The notes under the pieces were generated by a model, which was not told the DNA's origin, made no database searches, and saw nothing but the letters and a program-made list of their open reading frames with translations. From an uncultured Lactobacillus sp. (GTDB lineage: Bacteria > Bacillota > Bacilli > Lactobacillales > Lactobacillaceae), in the NCBI GenBank assembly GCA_946487795.1, contig CAMLUN010000003.1, positions 1 through 58,774 on the forward strand: a stretch of DNA of 58,774 nt. The letters run 5' to 3'. Both the position numbers and the translations under genes were made by a program. Each line of letters begins with the position of its first letter. Position 1 is the stretch's first letter. Below, in pieces: positions 16,125 through 26,919 of this stretch.

Positions 16125-18277
16125 TGAATAAGATGACTCAACGAACGAAAAATAACGGAAATAATGGCAACAGAGAAACTTTTGGCAAGTGGCTCTTCAT
16201 AATAGTAGTTGCAATGTTTACGTTATTTATCGTTCGTTTTGCATATATTGCAATTACAAAGGATGTTCAACACGTTAACCTGCGTTCTCAAGCTGAACAA
16301 ATATATACCCAAAGGAGAACCATTCTTGCTAAGCGGGGGAATATCTATGATCAGCATGGCTCAGTTTTAGCGACAGATACTAGTAGATACACTCTTTATG
16401 CTGTCTTAGATAAGAGTCAACGGTCTGCAGATGGTAAACCGCTATACGTGAAGAATAAAAAACGGACAGCAAGGATCCTTGCTAAGTACATTAAAATGCC
16501 TGAATCAGAAATTCTTAAGACGCTATCTAAAAAAGGGCAGTCTTACCAGGTTGAATTTGGGAGTGCCGGTGCAAACTTATCAGTTGCCAAGATGCAGCAG
16601 ATTAAAGCAGAAAAGCTTCCGGGGATCGGCTTTATTGCAACGCCAGCCCGGTCATACCCAGAAGGAGAATTTGCATCACAGATAATTGGGATGGCAACGC
16701 CCAAAATAACCAATAAGCAAACGGGACAAATGACACTAGTTGGTCAGGTTGGCCTTGAAAGTTATTTTAATAAAAAATTAACCGGAAGGAATGGCCTTCG
16801 TCAGGATAAAAAGGATGTTTACGGATATAGCTTAGCTAATAGTAACCGGGTGGTAAAAAAAGCGATCAATGGGGATAATATTTATACAACCCTTGATGCC
16901 AAGGTCCAGCATATCATGGAAAATAAAATGACCCGGGTATTTAAGGAATCAAAGGCAGAGTCAATGACTGCGGTGGTTATGGATGCCAAAACAGGTAAAA
17001 TCATTGCTGCATCTCAGCGACCAACACTTCGCTCAAAAAAGAATCCTGTTTGGCGGAACATGCTTGTTCAGGATGTGTACGAACCGGGTTCCACGATGAA
17101 GACATTTGCCCTAAGCGCAGCAATTGATTCTGGGCACTTTGACCCGAACGCAACCTTTAATTCTGGAACCTGGCAAATTGGCGGGGGTAAGGTTACCGAC
17201 TGGCAAACATCTGGATGGGGAGTAATCTCATATAAGGATGCTTTTGACTTATCAAGTAATGTTGGTTTCGCTCATGTCGAACAGAATATGGGGGCTAAAA
17301 CCTGGAAAAAGTATTTAACCCGTTTTGGGATGTTTAACAAGGTGAATGTTGAAGGAATGAATAATGAAGTTAGTGGCTATAGCGCCTTTAAGGGAATCCT
17401 TCAACAAGCCAACACTGCATTTGGTCAAGGGATTACTGTCAATGTCATGCAAATGATGCAGGGCTTTAGTGCAATTGCCAATAATGGTAAGATGATGAAG
17501 CCATACATTATTGATAAGGTAACCGATAACCAAGGAAAAACAATTCAAAAAGTAACTCCGAAGAAGGTTGGCCAGCCAATTAAGGCTTCAACCTCTAAAA
17601 AAGTCGTTAAAATGATGGAGGGAGTTATTTATGATCAAAAGGGCCTTGGCCATGATTATCAAATTGATGGTTATAAAATTGCGGGAAAAACAGCGACTGC
17701 GCAAATTGGTGGTGCTGGAGGATATGGTAATAGCGATAGTAGTTACCTTTACTCATTTGTTGGGATTGCACCTGTTAATAATCCACGCTATGTAATGTAT
17801 GTCACGCTACGAAAGCCTCATAACCTAAGTAAACCAGCAACAAAGATGATTGCGGAAGTCTTTAACCCAACGATGAAGTTTATTCTTAGTCGACAAAAGA
17901 GTACCAAACAAAAGAATTCCGGAATTGTTAAAGTTCCTAATATGGTTAACCAGTCATCACAGGTTGCAAGCGATCGGCTTAATAAAAAGCACCTTGTTCC
18001 GGTTGTCATTGGATCAGGACAAAGTGTTAAGCGTCAATCAATTGCCAGTGGTCAATCTTCCCTAATTAATCAACGAATCATTTTAGATACCGGGGGAGAA
18101 TATAAGATGCCGGACATTAGTAACTGGAGTTCCGATGACGTTCAAAAACTTACCCAGATGATGGGAATTAAGTTGAAGGAAAAAGGTTCTGGCTACGTTA
18201 CAAAGCAGAGTATCAAGGCTAACGATAGTGTAAATAAGTCATCAACACTGACTGTCGAGTATTCTTCTCGGCATTAA
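16124..18277 (+). CDS. ftsI: Septal penicillin-binding protein (FtsI/PBP2B type)
   Basis: The 717-residue class B transpeptidase cross-links septal peptidoglycan. One N-terminal membrane segment (about 24-44) is followed by the dimerisation domain (from about 65). The transpeptidase has STMK at 323-326 (nucleophile Ser323) and SSN at 377-379. The third motif, normally KTG, reads KTA at 522-524 (GKTATAQ). Two PASTA-like modules follow (about 600-717). It is translationally coupled to ftsL. The KTA form is the only oddity; the rest of the fold looks intact. Confidence 0.95.
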   Translation: MNKMTQRTKNNGNNGNRETFGKWLFIIVVAMFTLFIVRFAYIAITKDVQHVNLRSQAEQIYTQRRTILAKRGNIYDQHGSVLATDTSRYTLYAVLDKSQRSADGKPLYVKNKKRTARILAKYIKMPESEILKTLSKKGQSYQVEFGSAGANLSVAKMQQIKAEKLPGIGFIATPARSYPEGEFASQIIGMATPKITNKQTGQMTLVGQVGLESYFNKKLTGRNGLRQDKKDVYGYSLANSNRVVKKAINGDNIYTTLDAKVQHIMENKMTRVFKESKAESMTAVVMDAKTGKIIAASQRPTLRSKKNPVWRNMLVQDVYEPGSTMKTFALSAAIDSGHFDPNATFNSGTWQIGGGKVTDWQTSGWGVISYKDAFDLSSNVGFAHVEQNMGAKTWKKYLTRFGMFNKVNVEGMNNEVSGYSAFKGILQQANTAFGQGITVNVMQMMQGFSAIANNGKMMKPYIIDKVTDNQGKTIQKVTPKKVGQPIKASTSKKVVKMMEGVIYDQKGLGHDYQIDGYKIAGKTATAQIGGAGGYGNSDSSYLYSFVGIAPVNNPRYVMYVTLRKPHNLSKPATKMIAEVFNPTMKFILSRQKSTKQKNSGIVKVPNMVNQSSQVASDRLNKKHLVPVVIGSGQSVKRQSIASGQSSLINQRIILDTGGEYKMPDISNWSSDDVQKLTQMMGIKLKEKGSGYVTKQSIKANDSVNKSSTLTVEYSSRH

Positions 18278-18291
18278 TCTAGGAGGAAAAC

Positions 18292-19266
18292 ATGAATTTT
18301 ATTAGTATTGTAGTAACATTAATTTGTTCGTTTTTAATTACATTTCTATTAATGCCCTCGTTAATTCGCTATTTTCACGCAAAAAAAGAAGGGCAGCAAA
18401 TTCGAAAAGAAGGGCCAAAGTGGCATGCTAAGAAGGCTGGAACTCCTACAATGGGAGGACTCTTATTTATTATTTCTGCCGTAATTACCATTCTAGTTGT
18501 TGCCGGCTTTCTTGGAATGCTGACTAATACTATGTGGGCACTTCTGTTCATCCTTGTTGTTTATGGTTTGATCGGAATGTGGGATGACAGCATTAAGATC
18601 TTCCACCACCAAAACGAAGGATTTAAAGCATGGCAAAAAGCTTTATGCCAGGTAATTGCTGCAATGATCTTTACGGTGATTTATCAGCATGAAGGGTTTC
18701 AAATGGGCTTTGGAACTAGTCAAGTAGGCTGGTGGTACGGGCTCTTTATTATCTTTTGGATTGTTGGGTTCTCCAATGCCGTTAATTTAACTGACGGTTT
18801 AGATGGCTTGGTCAGTGGCCTGTCCATTATTTCATTCCTTGCCTACTTAATTATTGCGTTAGTTAACATCAATCAACCAGGCTATGCTGAAATCGCTCTT
18901 TTCTGTTTAGCAATGATCGGGACACTTTGTGGTTTCTTCCCGTATAACCATAAGCCTGCTAAAATTTTTATGGGTGATATGGGATCATTAGCAATTGGGG
19001 CTTCTTTAGCTGCTGTTTCCTTATTGCTTCATCACGAATGGTCGTTGTTGGTAATTGGGATCGTCTATGTTTGTGAAACCGCTAGTGTAATTATGCAGGT
19101 TGCTTCATTTAAGCTTACCGGAAAGCGGATCTTTAAGATGACCCCAATTCACCACCACTTTGAACTTTGTGGATGGAGTGAATGGAAAATCGACATTGTC
19201 TTTTGGTGTGTTGGCTTAATTGCTTCAATTATTGCAGTGGCAAGTATTTTAATCTTTAATATTTAA
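18292..19266 (+). CDS. mraY: Phospho-N-acetylmuramoyl-pentapeptide transferase MraY
   Basis: The 324-residue polytopic enzyme makes lipid I from UDP-MurNAc-pentapeptide and undecaprenyl phosphate. About ten membrane segments are visible. Catalytic and Mg-binding signatures include the DDS of GMWDDSIK, the NLTDGLDGL loop and [10 protein letters not shown] near the C-terminus. The start follows TAGGAGGAAAAC. It lies between ftsI and murD in the cluster. Confidence 0.97.
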   Translation: MNFISIVVTLICSFLITFLLMPSLIRYFHAKKEGQQIRKEGPKWHAKKAGTPTMGGLLFIISAVITILVVAGFLGMLTNTMWALLFILVVYGLIGMWDDSIKIFHHQNEGFKAWQKALCQVIAAMIFTVIYQHEGFQMGFGTSQVGWWYGLFIIFWIVGFSNAVNLTDGLDGLVSGLSIISFLAYLIIALVNINQPGYAEIALFCLAMIGTLCGFFPYNHKPAKIFMGDMGSLAIGASLAAVSLLLHHEWSLLVIGIVYVCETASVIMQVASFKLTGKRIFKMTPIHHHFELCGWSEWKIDIVFWCVGLIASIIAVASILIFNI

Positions 19267-19288
19267 CTTTTATTAGGTGGCTAGAAAA

Positions 19289-20665
19289 ATGAAAAAAGTA
19301 ACAACATATAACAATAAAAAAATTCTTGTAATAGGCTTCGGAATTAGCGGCCTTAATGCTGCCCACTTGTTGAAAAAACTAGGTGCCAATGTGGTTGCTA
19401 ACGATCAAGCTACCCCGAAGGATCCGACAGTAGTCGAAAACTTAGAAAATGACGGAATAAAAGTAATTACTGGTTCTAATCCGCTTAGTCTTGCAGAAGA
19501 AGACTTTGATGTTGTTGTAAAGAATCCAGGAATTCCCTATGACAATCCATTGGTCGCTAAATTCGTTGAAAAAAAGACTCCCATTATTACCGAGGCAGAA
19601 TTAGGATGGGAAATTTTTGAAGGCCATCTTGTTAGTGTTACGGGAAGTAATGGGAAAACAACCACAACTACTTTGACGCAGCTAATGATTGCTAAAAGTA
19701 ATGCTCACCGGGTAGAATATGCCGGTAACATTGGTGTTTCTTTCAGTAAGGTTGCTGCGGAATTAGGTCCAGAAGATACGTTGGTAACAGAACTTTCTAG
19801 TTTTCAATTATTAGGCGCACCAACAATTCGTCCTCATATTGCAATTATTACTAATATTTTTTCTAACCACCTTGACTACCATAAGACTCGCGAAAATTAT
19901 ATTAATGCCAAATTAAATATTACGCGAAACCAAACGAGTGATGACTACCTCATAATGAATTGGGATCGTGATGAGTGGCAACAAATTGCACGTCGTTCAC
20001 AGGCAACAATTGTTCCTTTTTCACGGCAAAACAAGAGTCATGACGGTTCGTATGAAGAAGACGGAAAGATCTATTGGCGCGGTGACTACATTATGGATGC
20101 CAAGGATATTCGTCTCATCGGCCCACAGAATGTTGAGAATGCCTTAGCCGCAATTGCTGCTGCTAAGTTGAGCGGTGTAACTAACCAGGATATTGTTGAT
20201 GTCCTGACAAGCTTTAGTGGAGTTCGTCATCGTCTTCAGTACGTAACTGATTACCAGGGACGACGATTCTATAATGATTCTAAGTCAACTGACATTGAAG
20301 CCACCGAGGTCGCCCTTCAAGGATTTGAGCAACCAGTAATCTTACTTGCTGGTGGACTAGATCGGGGATATACCTTTGAACGATTAGTGCCATACTTCAA
20401 GAAGCACGTCAAAGCAATCATTGTATTTGGTCAGTGCAAGGATAAGATGGAAGATGCCGCTGAACAGGCTGGGATTCCAACCATTATTGAAAGTGAAAAT
20501 GCTATTACTGCTGTTCCAGAGGCTTGGAAAGTTAGTGATCCAGGAGATATTATCCTTCTTTCACCTGCTAACGCTAGCTGGGATCAGTTCCCAAGTTTTG
20601 AAGTTCGCGGTGATAAGTTTATTGAAGCAGTTGATAATCTAATTAAGACAAAGGAGGGAGAATAA
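19289..20665 (+). CDS. murD: UDP-N-acetylmuramoyl-L-alanine:D-glutamate ligase MurD
   Basis: The 458-residue cytoplasmic Mur ligase adds D-glutamate. The N-terminal Rossmann-like domain (VIGFGISGL) precedes the ATP-binding loop GSNGKTTTT, with Lys123. The central NHLDYH and C-terminal [11 protein letters not shown] are typical. I chose ATG 19289, about 9 nt after AGGTGG; an in-frame GTG at 19277 lies inside that ribosome site. It overlaps murG by one base. Confidence 0.97.
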   Translation: MKKVTTYNNKKILVIGFGISGLNAAHLLKKLGANVVANDQATPKDPTVVENLENDGIKVITGSNPLSLAEEDFDVVVKNPGIPYDNPLVAKFVEKKTPIITEAELGWEIFEGHLVSVTGSNGKTTTTTLTQLMIAKSNAHRVEYAGNIGVSFSKVAAELGPEDTLVTELSSFQLLGAPTIRPHIAIITNIFSNHLDYHKTRENYINAKLNITRNQTSDDYLIMNWDRDEWQQIARRSQATIVPFSRQNKSHDGSYEEDGKIYWRGDYIMDAKDIRLIGPQNVENALAAIAAAKLSGVTNQDIVDVLTSFSGVRHRLQYVTDYQGRRFYNDSKSTDIEATEVALQGFEQPVILLAGGLDRGYTFERLVPYFKKHVKAIIVFGQCKDKMEDAAEQAGIPTIIESENAITAVPEAWKVSDPGDIILLSPANASWDQFPSFEVRGDKFIEAVDNLIKTKEGE

Positions 20666-21765
20666 TGCGGTTACTTGTTTCTGGAGGTGGGACTGGTGGA
20701 CATATCTACCCAGCGCTAGCCTTAATTGAACGTTTAAAGCAAGTTGAACCGGATACTGAGGTTCTTTATGTAGGAACTACTCGCGGTCTCGAAAATAAAA
20801 TTGTTCCTGATGCAGGAATTAAACTTGAAACCATGCACATGCAGGGGTTCAAACGGTCGCTTTCACTTGAAAACTTCAAGACAGTTTACCTGTTTCTCCG
20901 CTCTGTTCACCACGCGAAGAAAATTATTCGTGACTTTAAGCCTGATGTTGTTTTGGGGACGGGGGGTTACGTTAGTGGCGCTGTGTTATATGCAGCAGCT
21001 AAGCAGCATATTCCAACCGTTATTCATGAACAAAACAGTGTCGTGGGAGTAACGAATAAGTTCTTGAGCCGGTATGTCGATCAAATTGCAATTGCTTTTG
21101 AAGCCGCCCGAAACCAATTCCCCGAAGAAAAAGTAACAATGACGGGTAACCCACGTGCTCAACAGGTTGCCTCTCAGACCGCAAGTACCTTTTCATGGGA
21201 AGAATATGGACTGGAAGACGATGTTCCGACATTGATGGTCTTTGGTGGTAGTCAAGGTGCACCGAAGATTAATACAACAGTCGTTGATGCAATTCCAGAA
21301 TTTAACAAGCGTCCATACCAGGTAATTTTTGCGACTGGTCAAAAACGATATGATAATGTTAAAAAACAACTTCAGAGAGTAAAGATTGGCAAGAACGTTA
21401 AGGTAGTTCCGTACATTAAGGATATTCCTGCTAAGATGCCTAAAGTTGCTGCCTTAGTTTCTCGTGCCGGAGCAACAACAATTGCGGAAGTAACTGCGTT
21501 GGGAGTTCCAACAATCTTGATTCCTAGTCCATACGTAACAGCTAATCACCAGGTAAAAAACGCCCAATCATTAGTGCGAAAGAATGCAGCGGTAATGATT
21601 ACTGAGGATAAATTAGATAGCAGGTCATTATTGCTTCAAGCAGATAAAATTATGGAAAATAAAGATCTTCGTGCCAAAATGGCTGGTGCTTCTCGCAAGA
21701 TTGGCCACCCACAAGCTGCTGATGAGTTAATTGCGGTTCTTCATAAGGCAATTAATGAACATTAG
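20665..21765 (+). CDS. murG: Lipid II synthase MurG
   Basis: The 366-residue GT-B glycosyltransferase transfers GlcNAc to lipid I at the membrane inner face. The N-terminal G-loop [11 protein letters not shown] and the second HEQNSVVG block are present, and the donor-site region [12 protein letters not shown] is complete. It is coupled to murD by a TAATG overlap preceded by GGAGGGAG. Confidence 0.97.
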   Translation: MRLLVSGGGTGGHIYPALALIERLKQVEPDTEVLYVGTTRGLENKIVPDAGIKLETMHMQGFKRSLSLENFKTVYLFLRSVHHAKKIIRDFKPDVVLGTGGYVSGAVLYAAAKQHIPTVIHEQNSVVGVTNKFLSRYVDQIAIAFEAARNQFPEEKVTMTGNPRAQQVASQTASTFSWEEYGLEDDVPTLMVFGGSQGAPKINTTVVDAIPEFNKRPYQVIFATGQKRYDNVKKQLQRVKIGKNVKVVPYIKDIPAKMPKVAALVSRAGATTIAEVTALGVPTILIPSPYVTANHQVKNAQSLVRKNAAVMITEDKLDSRSLLLQADKIMENKDLRAKMAGASRKIGHPQAADELIAVLHKAINEH

Positions 21766-21776
21766 TGGTGAGTAAA

Positions 21777-22607
21777 ATGACGAGAGACAATTTTATTCCA
21801 GAGCACCGTCGTTACTCACAACGGCTAGCTCGTTTGGAGAAGCAGAATAATTCTGCACAAGCAAGAGAACACCAACCAATAAGTAATAAGGTTGTTGGAA
21901 TAAAAAAGCAGCGTCGGAACTCTAGTAAAAAAAGAATTAGTGTCTTGGTATGGATTTTCGGGCTCGTTTTGCTGGTAATGATTTACATTATTTCTCCTTT
22001 AAGTAAAGTTACTGATATTACGATAAGCGGAAATAATGAATTGTCGAATGAACGGGTCGAAAAAGCAACTACCATTTGGCGAGGGAGGTTAATTTGGACA
22101 GCATTTTTCGCACAGCGGCATTTAGAGCATGAGGCTAAAATAAGGGATCCGCAAATTAGGTCACTAAAAGTTAAACTACGCGGACCTCAAAGTGTCCATG
22201 TAGCGATTACGGAAAATCACTTGCTAGGTGAAGGTCAAATCGGTAAGCAGAAATATGCTGTTTTAACGAATGGTCAATTGCAATTAACGACAGCACAAAA
22301 CACCAATATTGACTTTAAAGGATTTGAAAAGAATCGTGAGCAGCTGAAAATTCTGGGACAACAACTTGGAAAATTAAAGCCGGTTATCTATCATGGGATT
22401 TCTTCGATAGAGTACCAACCGACTAAGGAGTCTCCCCACCAAATTATTTTGTATATGAAAGATGGTAATACGGTTAAAGCTAATTTAACGAATGTTGGTG
22501 ATAAGCTAAAATATTATCCATCAATCCTCACTAAAATGAAGGGGCAAGGAGTTGTCGATTTGCGGGTTGGCGCATATTCTTATGACTATGGATCAAAAGA
22601 TAAATGA
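21777..22607 (+). CDS. ftsQ: Cell division protein DivIB/FtsQ
   Basis: The 276-residue bitopic protein has a long basic cytoplasmic head, one membrane segment (about 56-76), a POTRA domain starting at SKVTDITISGNNELS and a beta domain. It works with FtsL and DivIC at the septum. The start is between GTG 21765, which overlaps the murG stop, and ATG 21777. I prefer the ATG because GTGGTGAG lies before it, though spacing is short. It is the last gene before an apparent internal promoter. Confidence 0.92.
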   Translation: MTRDNFIPEHRRYSQRLARLEKQNNSAQAREHQPISNKVVGIKKQRRNSSKKRISVLVWIFGLVLLVMIYIISPLSKVTDITISGNNELSNERVEKATTIWRGRLIWTAFFAQRHLEHEAKIRDPQIRSLKVKLRGPQSVHVAITENHLLGEGQIGKQKYAVLTNGQLQLTTAQNTNIDFKGFEKNREQLKILGQQLGKLKPVIYHGISSIEYQPTKESPHQIILYMKDGNTVKANLTNVGDKLKYYPSILTKMKGQGVVDLRVGAYSYDYGSKDK

Positions 22608-22637
22608 ATTTATTAAAAAAACTTACGAAGATCTTTT

Positions 22638-22664
22638 TTTACAAGTGATTAACTATGGTAAAAT
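22638..22664 (+). promoter_or_regulatory. Candidate internal promoter of ftsA-ftsZ
   Basis: TTTACA (22638-22643), a 15-nt spacer and TAAAAT (22659-22664) with TG at 22656-22657 (extended -10). It lies in the 119-nt gap between ftsQ and ftsA, the largest gap of the cluster. Confidence 0.5.
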
Positions 22665-22726
22665 CTAAACTAGACTAATAAATAAAAATATTATTTTAGT
22701 GTAAAAAATTTAGGAGGTTCCTCTCA

Positions 22727-24076
22727 ATGGATAATTCTGAGGTTTATGTTGGGTTAGATATTGGAACCACCTCGATAAAAGCATTAGTATGTGAAAATGT
22801 TAAGGGGCAAATTAAGGTCATTGGTGTCGGTGTTGAGCCAGCGGCAGGTATGAGTCGTGGTGTAATAGTTGATATTGATAAAACTGCTCGTGCAATTTCA
22901 AATGCGATTGCTCAGGCTGAGGAGAAGTCCAATATAGACATTAAACAAGTTATTGTTGGCTTGCCAGCAAATTATTTACAAATGCAACGGGTTCACGGGA
23001 TGATTACTATTGCCAATAATGGTCAATCACGTGAAATTGTTGATCAAGATGTCTTGAATTTAGCACGAGAAGCGTTAACACAAAGTATCCCGCCTGAAAG
23101 AACGGTAATTGATCTAGTGCCAACAGAATTCACTGTTGATGGTTTTGATGGAATTAAAGATCCTCGTGGAATGGTTGGGGTTCGTCTCGAAATGAAGGGG
23201 ACTCTCTATACCGGACCAAAAACAATTATCCATAATGCCAAAAAAGCAATCCAAAAAGCCGGCTACACGGTTCGTGATTTTGTTGTTTCACCAATTGCAA
23301 CCGGATTTAACCTGCTTAATGATGGTGAGCAAGACTTTGGAACAATTGTAATCGACCTTGGTGGCGGTCAAACAACAACAAGTATTATTCACGATCACCA
23401 ATTAAAGTACAGTTACGTTGATCCAGAAGGTGGTCAGTATATCACCAAGGATATTTCAACTGTTTTAAACACATCGTTAAAAAATGCTGAGCAATTAAAA
23501 CGTGATCATGGCTTTGCAGATAGTACCCAAGCAGATGATAATGTTCAGATTGATGTTGACGTTGTTGGTCAAGATAAGCCGGTTCAATATAGTGAACGTT
23601 ACCTTTCAGAGGTTATTGAAGCTCGAGTTCGGCAAATCTTTAACCGGGTTGCGCGTCAGCTAGAACGGATTAATGCTCCTGAGTTACCAGGTGGGGTAAT
23701 TTTAATCGGTGGCGTTGCTGCTCTACCAGGTATTAGTTCATTAGCTAAGCAATACTTTTCAGGTAACGTAAAAGTATTTGTTCCTGAACAAATGGGAATT
23801 CGTCACCCACGTTTTGCTACCAGTTACGCGCTCGGCCTTTATGAAGATCGGCTGTCCGGAATTGATCGATTGATTAAGCAAGTAGTTCAAGAAGCTGATT
23901 TTGGTAAAACCACGGCGGAAAATAATGATGCCAATCATCAACCCCAAAGTGAGAGTGCTGTTAATAGCAATAGCAGACCAATTCAAAAACGGGCTGATCG
24001 AGAACAAAATACGAAAAAGAAAGATGGCTCGCTTAGTAATAAGTTCAAGAGCCTCTTTAACAACTTATTTGATTAA
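22727..24076 (+). CDS. ftsA: Cell division protein FtsA
   Basis: The 449-residue actin-like ATPase tethers FtsZ to the membrane. The phosphate-1 loop VGLDIGTTSIKAL opens the protein. The 1C domain follows, and the phosphate-2 region IVIDLGGGQTTT and adenosine motif GGVILIGGVAALPG are present. A Gln/Asn/Ser-rich linker leads to the terminal amphipathic helix KFKSLFNNLFD, the membrane anchor. The ribosome site is AGGAGG. It lies 21 nt before ftsZ. Confidence 0.97.
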   Translation: MDNSEVYVGLDIGTTSIKALVCENVKGQIKVIGVGVEPAAGMSRGVIVDIDKTARAISNAIAQAEEKSNIDIKQVIVGLPANYLQMQRVHGMITIANNGQSREIVDQDVLNLAREALTQSIPPERTVIDLVPTEFTVDGFDGIKDPRGMVGVRLEMKGTLYTGPKTIIHNAKKAIQKAGYTVRDFVVSPIATGFNLLNDGEQDFGTIVIDLGGGQTTTSIIHDHQLKYSYVDPEGGQYITKDISTVLNTSLKNAEQLKRDHGFADSTQADDNVQIDVDVVGQDKPVQYSERYLSEVIEARVRQIFNRVARQLERINAPELPGGVILIGGVAALPGISSLAKQYFSGNVKVFVPEQMGIRHPRFATSYALGLYEDRLSGIDRLIKQVVQEADFGKTTAENNDANHQPQSESAVNSNSRPIQKRADREQNTKKKDGSLSNKFKSLFNNLFD

Positions 24077-24097
24077 TAAACTAACGGAGGATGTCGA

Positions 24098-25336
24098 ATG
24101 GATAACGAGAATTCAATGGAAAACCAATTTGCTGGAGCTAAGATTAAGGTTATTGGTGTCGGTGGTGGTGGCGGTAACGCCGTAAACCGAATGATTACTG
24201 AAAAAGTTCAGGGTGTCGACTTTATCGTTGCAAATACTGATTTGCAAGCACTAAATGCCTCAGAAGCACAAACAAAGATCCAATTGGGACCTAAGTTGAC
24301 CAAGGGACTTGGTGCTGGTTCTAATCCTGAAGTAGGTGATAAAGCCGCTGAGGAAAGTGAAGAACAAATTCAAAAGGCACTTGAAGGTTCAGATATGGTA
24401 TTTATTACTGCTGGAATGGGTGGTGGTACTGGAACCGGTGCCGCTCCAGTAGTTGCTAAGATTGCTAAAGATAGTGGTGCATTAACAGTCGGTGTTGTTA
24501 CTCGGCCTTTCTCTTTTGAAGGTCCACGCCGGGCTAAGTTTGCCACTGAGGGATTAGCAAAATTAAAGGCTAACGTAGATACCTTGATTATTGTTGCTAA
24601 TAACCGTTTGCTTGAAATGATTGATAAGAAGACTCCAATGATGGAAGCATTTAAGGAAGCAGATAATGTTCTTCGTCAGGGTGTTCAAGGGATTTCTGAC
24701 TTGATTGTTACTCCTGGATACATCAACTTAGACTTTGCTGATATTAAGACGTTAATGTCCAATCAGGGTTCTGCTTTAATGGGAGTTGGTAGCGCAACGG
24801 GCGAGAATCGTGCTACTGAAGCTACTAAGAAGGCAATTTCCTCACCACTTCTTGAAGTATCAATTTCAGGTGCACAACATGTCTTAATGGACATTACTGG
24901 TGGTAAGGATCTTTCAATGTTTGAAGCACAGGAAGCTTCTGATGTAATTAAGCAGGCTGCTGGCACCAATGTTGACATTTCATTCGGGATGTCACTTAAT
25001 GAATCTCTAGGCGATGAAGTACGGGTAACCGTAATTGCTACAGGAATTGATGCAAAGAAGAGTAAAAATACTCATTCAGCAAAACACGTTGCTCCAGTAA
25101 GTGAAGAACCAAAGAGTGATGATAACAAGTCTAGTCAAGAAAATGCATCAGATGATCCTTTTGATGGCTGGAATGATCCAACCGCAGGAATCAATGATTC
25201 AAATGAACAAACGGACAATGAATTTTCACACGTAAAGAAGCCAGAATTTAATGTCTTTAATGATGATTCTGCCGCAACTGATGATGACGATGATAACTTG
25301 TCAACACCACCATTCTTTAAGAATCGTCGTCAATAA
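24098..25336 (+). CDS. ftsZ: Cell division GTPase FtsZ
   Basis: The 412-residue tubulin homologue forms the Z-ring. The tubulin signature GGGTGTG is at 108-114. The T7 synergy loop [11 protein letters not shown] supplies the catalytic Asp. An acidic disordered linker (about 325-395) ends in the conserved tail peptide [11 protein letters not shown], which binds FtsA, SepF and other partners. The ribosome site is GGAGG 9 nt before ATG. A hairpin lies between it and sepF. Confidence 0.98.
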   Translation: MDNENSMENQFAGAKIKVIGVGGGGGNAVNRMITEKVQGVDFIVANTDLQALNASEAQTKIQLGPKLTKGLGAGSNPEVGDKAAEESEEQIQKALEGSDMVFITAGMGGGTGTGAAPVVAKIAKDSGALTVGVVTRPFSFEGPRRAKFATEGLAKLKANVDTLIIVANNRLLEMIDKKTPMMEAFKEADNVLRQGVQGISDLIVTPGYINLDFADIKTLMSNQGSALMGVGSATGENRATEATKKAISSPLLEVSISGAQHVLMDITGGKDLSMFEAQEASDVIKQAAGTNVDISFGMSLNESLGDEVRVTVIATGIDAKKSKNTHSAKHVAPVSEEPKSDDNKSSQENASDDPFDGWNDPTAGINDSNEQTDNEFSHVKKPEFNVFNDDSAATDDDDDNLSTPPFFKNRRQ

Positions 25337-25350
25337 TGAATAGGTAAATG

Positions 25351-25384
25351 ATGGGGAGAGGCACTATTTTAGGGCATCTCCCAT
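25351..25384 (+). repeat. Inverted repeat between ftsZ and sepF
   Basis: ATGGGGAGAGGC and GGCATCTCCCAT can pair with two imperfections around an A/T loop. No T-run follows, so it is not a classical terminator. It may stabilise or partly terminate the ftsZ message. Confidence 0.45.
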
Positions 25385-25417
25385 TTCGTGATTTTAGAAA
25401 GGTTAGGAGGAATTGAG

Positions 25418-25822
25418 ATGGCTAATAATCTTTTTAAGAGTCTTTTTAGTGATGGTGACTCTGATAATCAAGAAGAATACTATGATGAACAGGCTCCCGT
25501 TGCCCAAGGGGATAATAAGGTTGTTTCAATGAATAGTGTTCGTCAACGTTCAAGTAAAATTGCATTGTATGAACCACGACTCTATGCGGATGTTAAGCAA
25601 ATTGCTGATCAATTATTGAATGACCGAGCAGTAATTGTTAACTTTTCTCAAATGGATGCCAAAGTAGCCAGTCGGATTGTTGACTTTTTGAACGGGACTG
25701 TTTTTGCAATTAATGGTGATATTAAGCGGATCGGGAAAGAAATATTCCTTTGCACACCAAAGAATTTTGAGGTTTCTGGTAATTTATCAGATACGCTCAA
25801 AAATGATCCGGATAAAATTTAG
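25418..25822 (+). CDS. sepF: Cell division protein SepF
   Basis: The 134-residue protein anchors and bundles FtsZ. The N-terminal amphipathic helix [11 protein letters not shown] binds membrane. An acidic linker follows, and the C-terminal alpha/beta domain (about 55-134) holds the blocks [11 protein letters not shown] and [13 protein letters not shown] chose ATG 25418 because TTAGGAGG lies 7-8 nt upstream. An earlier in-frame GTG at 25388 has no ribosome site. Confidence 0.96.
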   Translation: MANNLFKSLFSDGDSDNQEEYYDEQAPVAQGDNKVVSMNSVRQRSSKIALYEPRLYADVKQIADQLLNDRAVIVNFSQMDAKVASRIVDFLNGTVFAINGDIKRIGKEIFLCTPKNFEVSGNLSDTLKNDPDKI

Positions 25823-25839
25823 CGGAAAAGGAGCTTGTA

Positions 25840-26106
25840 ATGGCAATTATTAATTTTTTAGCCTGGGTAATTTACCAACTAATTGATATTTATATCCTGG
25901 TGATTGTCATTTGGTGCTTGCTATCATGGTTTCCAAATGCAAGAGGAAGTCGTTTGGGAGAGATTGTCAATCGGTTGGTAGAACCATATATGCGGTGGTT
26001 TGACTTTATTCCGCCATTAGGGGGAATTAGTTTTTCACCGATTGTAGCGATCTTTGTTCTTTACCTTGTTCAGTATGGGCTAAAAGCAATTACCATGATG
26101 ATTTAA
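25840..26106 (+). CDS. YggT family membrane protein
   Basis: The 88-residue protein has two membrane helices (about 7-27 and 65-86) around the family loop CLLSWFPNARGS and the segment EPYMRWFDFIPPLGGISFSPI. YggT proteins sit in the division cluster of many Firmicutes and are linked to membrane or osmotic functions, without a settled role. It is spaced 17 nt after sepF and 2 nt before ylmH, so it is in the same operon. Confidence 0.92.
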   Translation: MAIINFLAWVIYQLIDIYILVIVIWCLLSWFPNARGSRLGEIVNRLVEPYMRWFDFIPPLGGISFSPIVAIFVLYLVQYGLKAITMMI

Positions 26107-26108
26107 TA

Positions 26109-26894
26109 ATGGATGAATTAAACGTAAAACAACATTTCCGGGCCGATGAGGGGCCAATTATTGATCAAATCAATGACTGGATAGTTCAGGCTAATGATCA
26201 ATATCGTCCGGTGTTAACACCATTTCTTAATCCTCGTCAGCAATATGTTGCGCAAACCCTTGTTAATAGTGATGATTACGTTAAGCTGGAGTCGTTTGGT
26301 GGTTGGCAAAGTGCTGAAATGCGGCGGTTGCTCTTTTTCCCGTCATATTATCAGCCACAGGCAGCTGACTTTGCAGTTACGGGCTTAGAAGTTGACTATC
26401 CGCAAAAATTTGCTGAGCTTCATCACCGGCAAATAATGGGAACATTATTAGGTGAGGGGTTAGAACGAGCATCATTTGGGGATATCGTTACTAATGGAAA
26501 ACGGTGGCAAGTGGTGGTTACTAATCAGATGGCGCGGTTTGTCCGTGAGCGAATCGATCACGTTGGCAAGATTAAAGTAAAATGGAAGCCGGTTCAACTT
26601 GAGGAGTTAATTGTTCCTGAAGATGATTGGGAACAGCTATCGACAACCGTTTCATCACTGAGAATTGATGCGATAATTGCAGCAGGATTTAACTATTCTC
26701 GTAATCGGGCAAAACAGTTATTAGAGCATGGCCTTGTTCAAATCAACTGGGAAGAAATGCAACGACCGGATTACTCAGTTCGGGAACATGATATGTTGTC
26801 TGCTAGACATGCTGGCCGTTTAAGAATGGATCAGGTTGGGAGCATTACTAGGAAGAATAAGCAGCGGATTACTTTATCAATCATTCGCGCTTAA
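26109..26894 (+). CDS. ylmH: YlmH family S4-domain RNA-binding protein
   Basis: The 261-residue protein has an N-terminal mixed domain and a C-terminal S4 RNA-binding module (about 180-250, RIDAIIAAGFNYSRNRAKQLLEHGLVQIN). YlmH of Bacillus has been tied to cell division and, more recently, to rescue of stalled ribosomes. The position between yggT and divIVA is the conserved one. Confidence 0.93.
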   Translation: MDELNVKQHFRADEGPIIDQINDWIVQANDQYRPVLTPFLNPRQQYVAQTLVNSDDYVKLESFGGWQSAEMRRLLFFPSYYQPQAADFAVTGLEVDYPQKFAELHHRQIMGTLLGEGLERASFGDIVTNGKRWQVVVTNQMARFVRERIDHVGKIKVKWKPVQLEELIVPEDDWEQLSTTVSSLRIDAIIAAGFNYSRNRAKQLLEHGLVQINWEEMQRPDYSVREHDMLSARHAGRLRMDQVGSITRKNKQRITLSIIRA

Positions 26895-26919
26895 TTAAGA
26901 TCACATGGAGGAAAAACCG

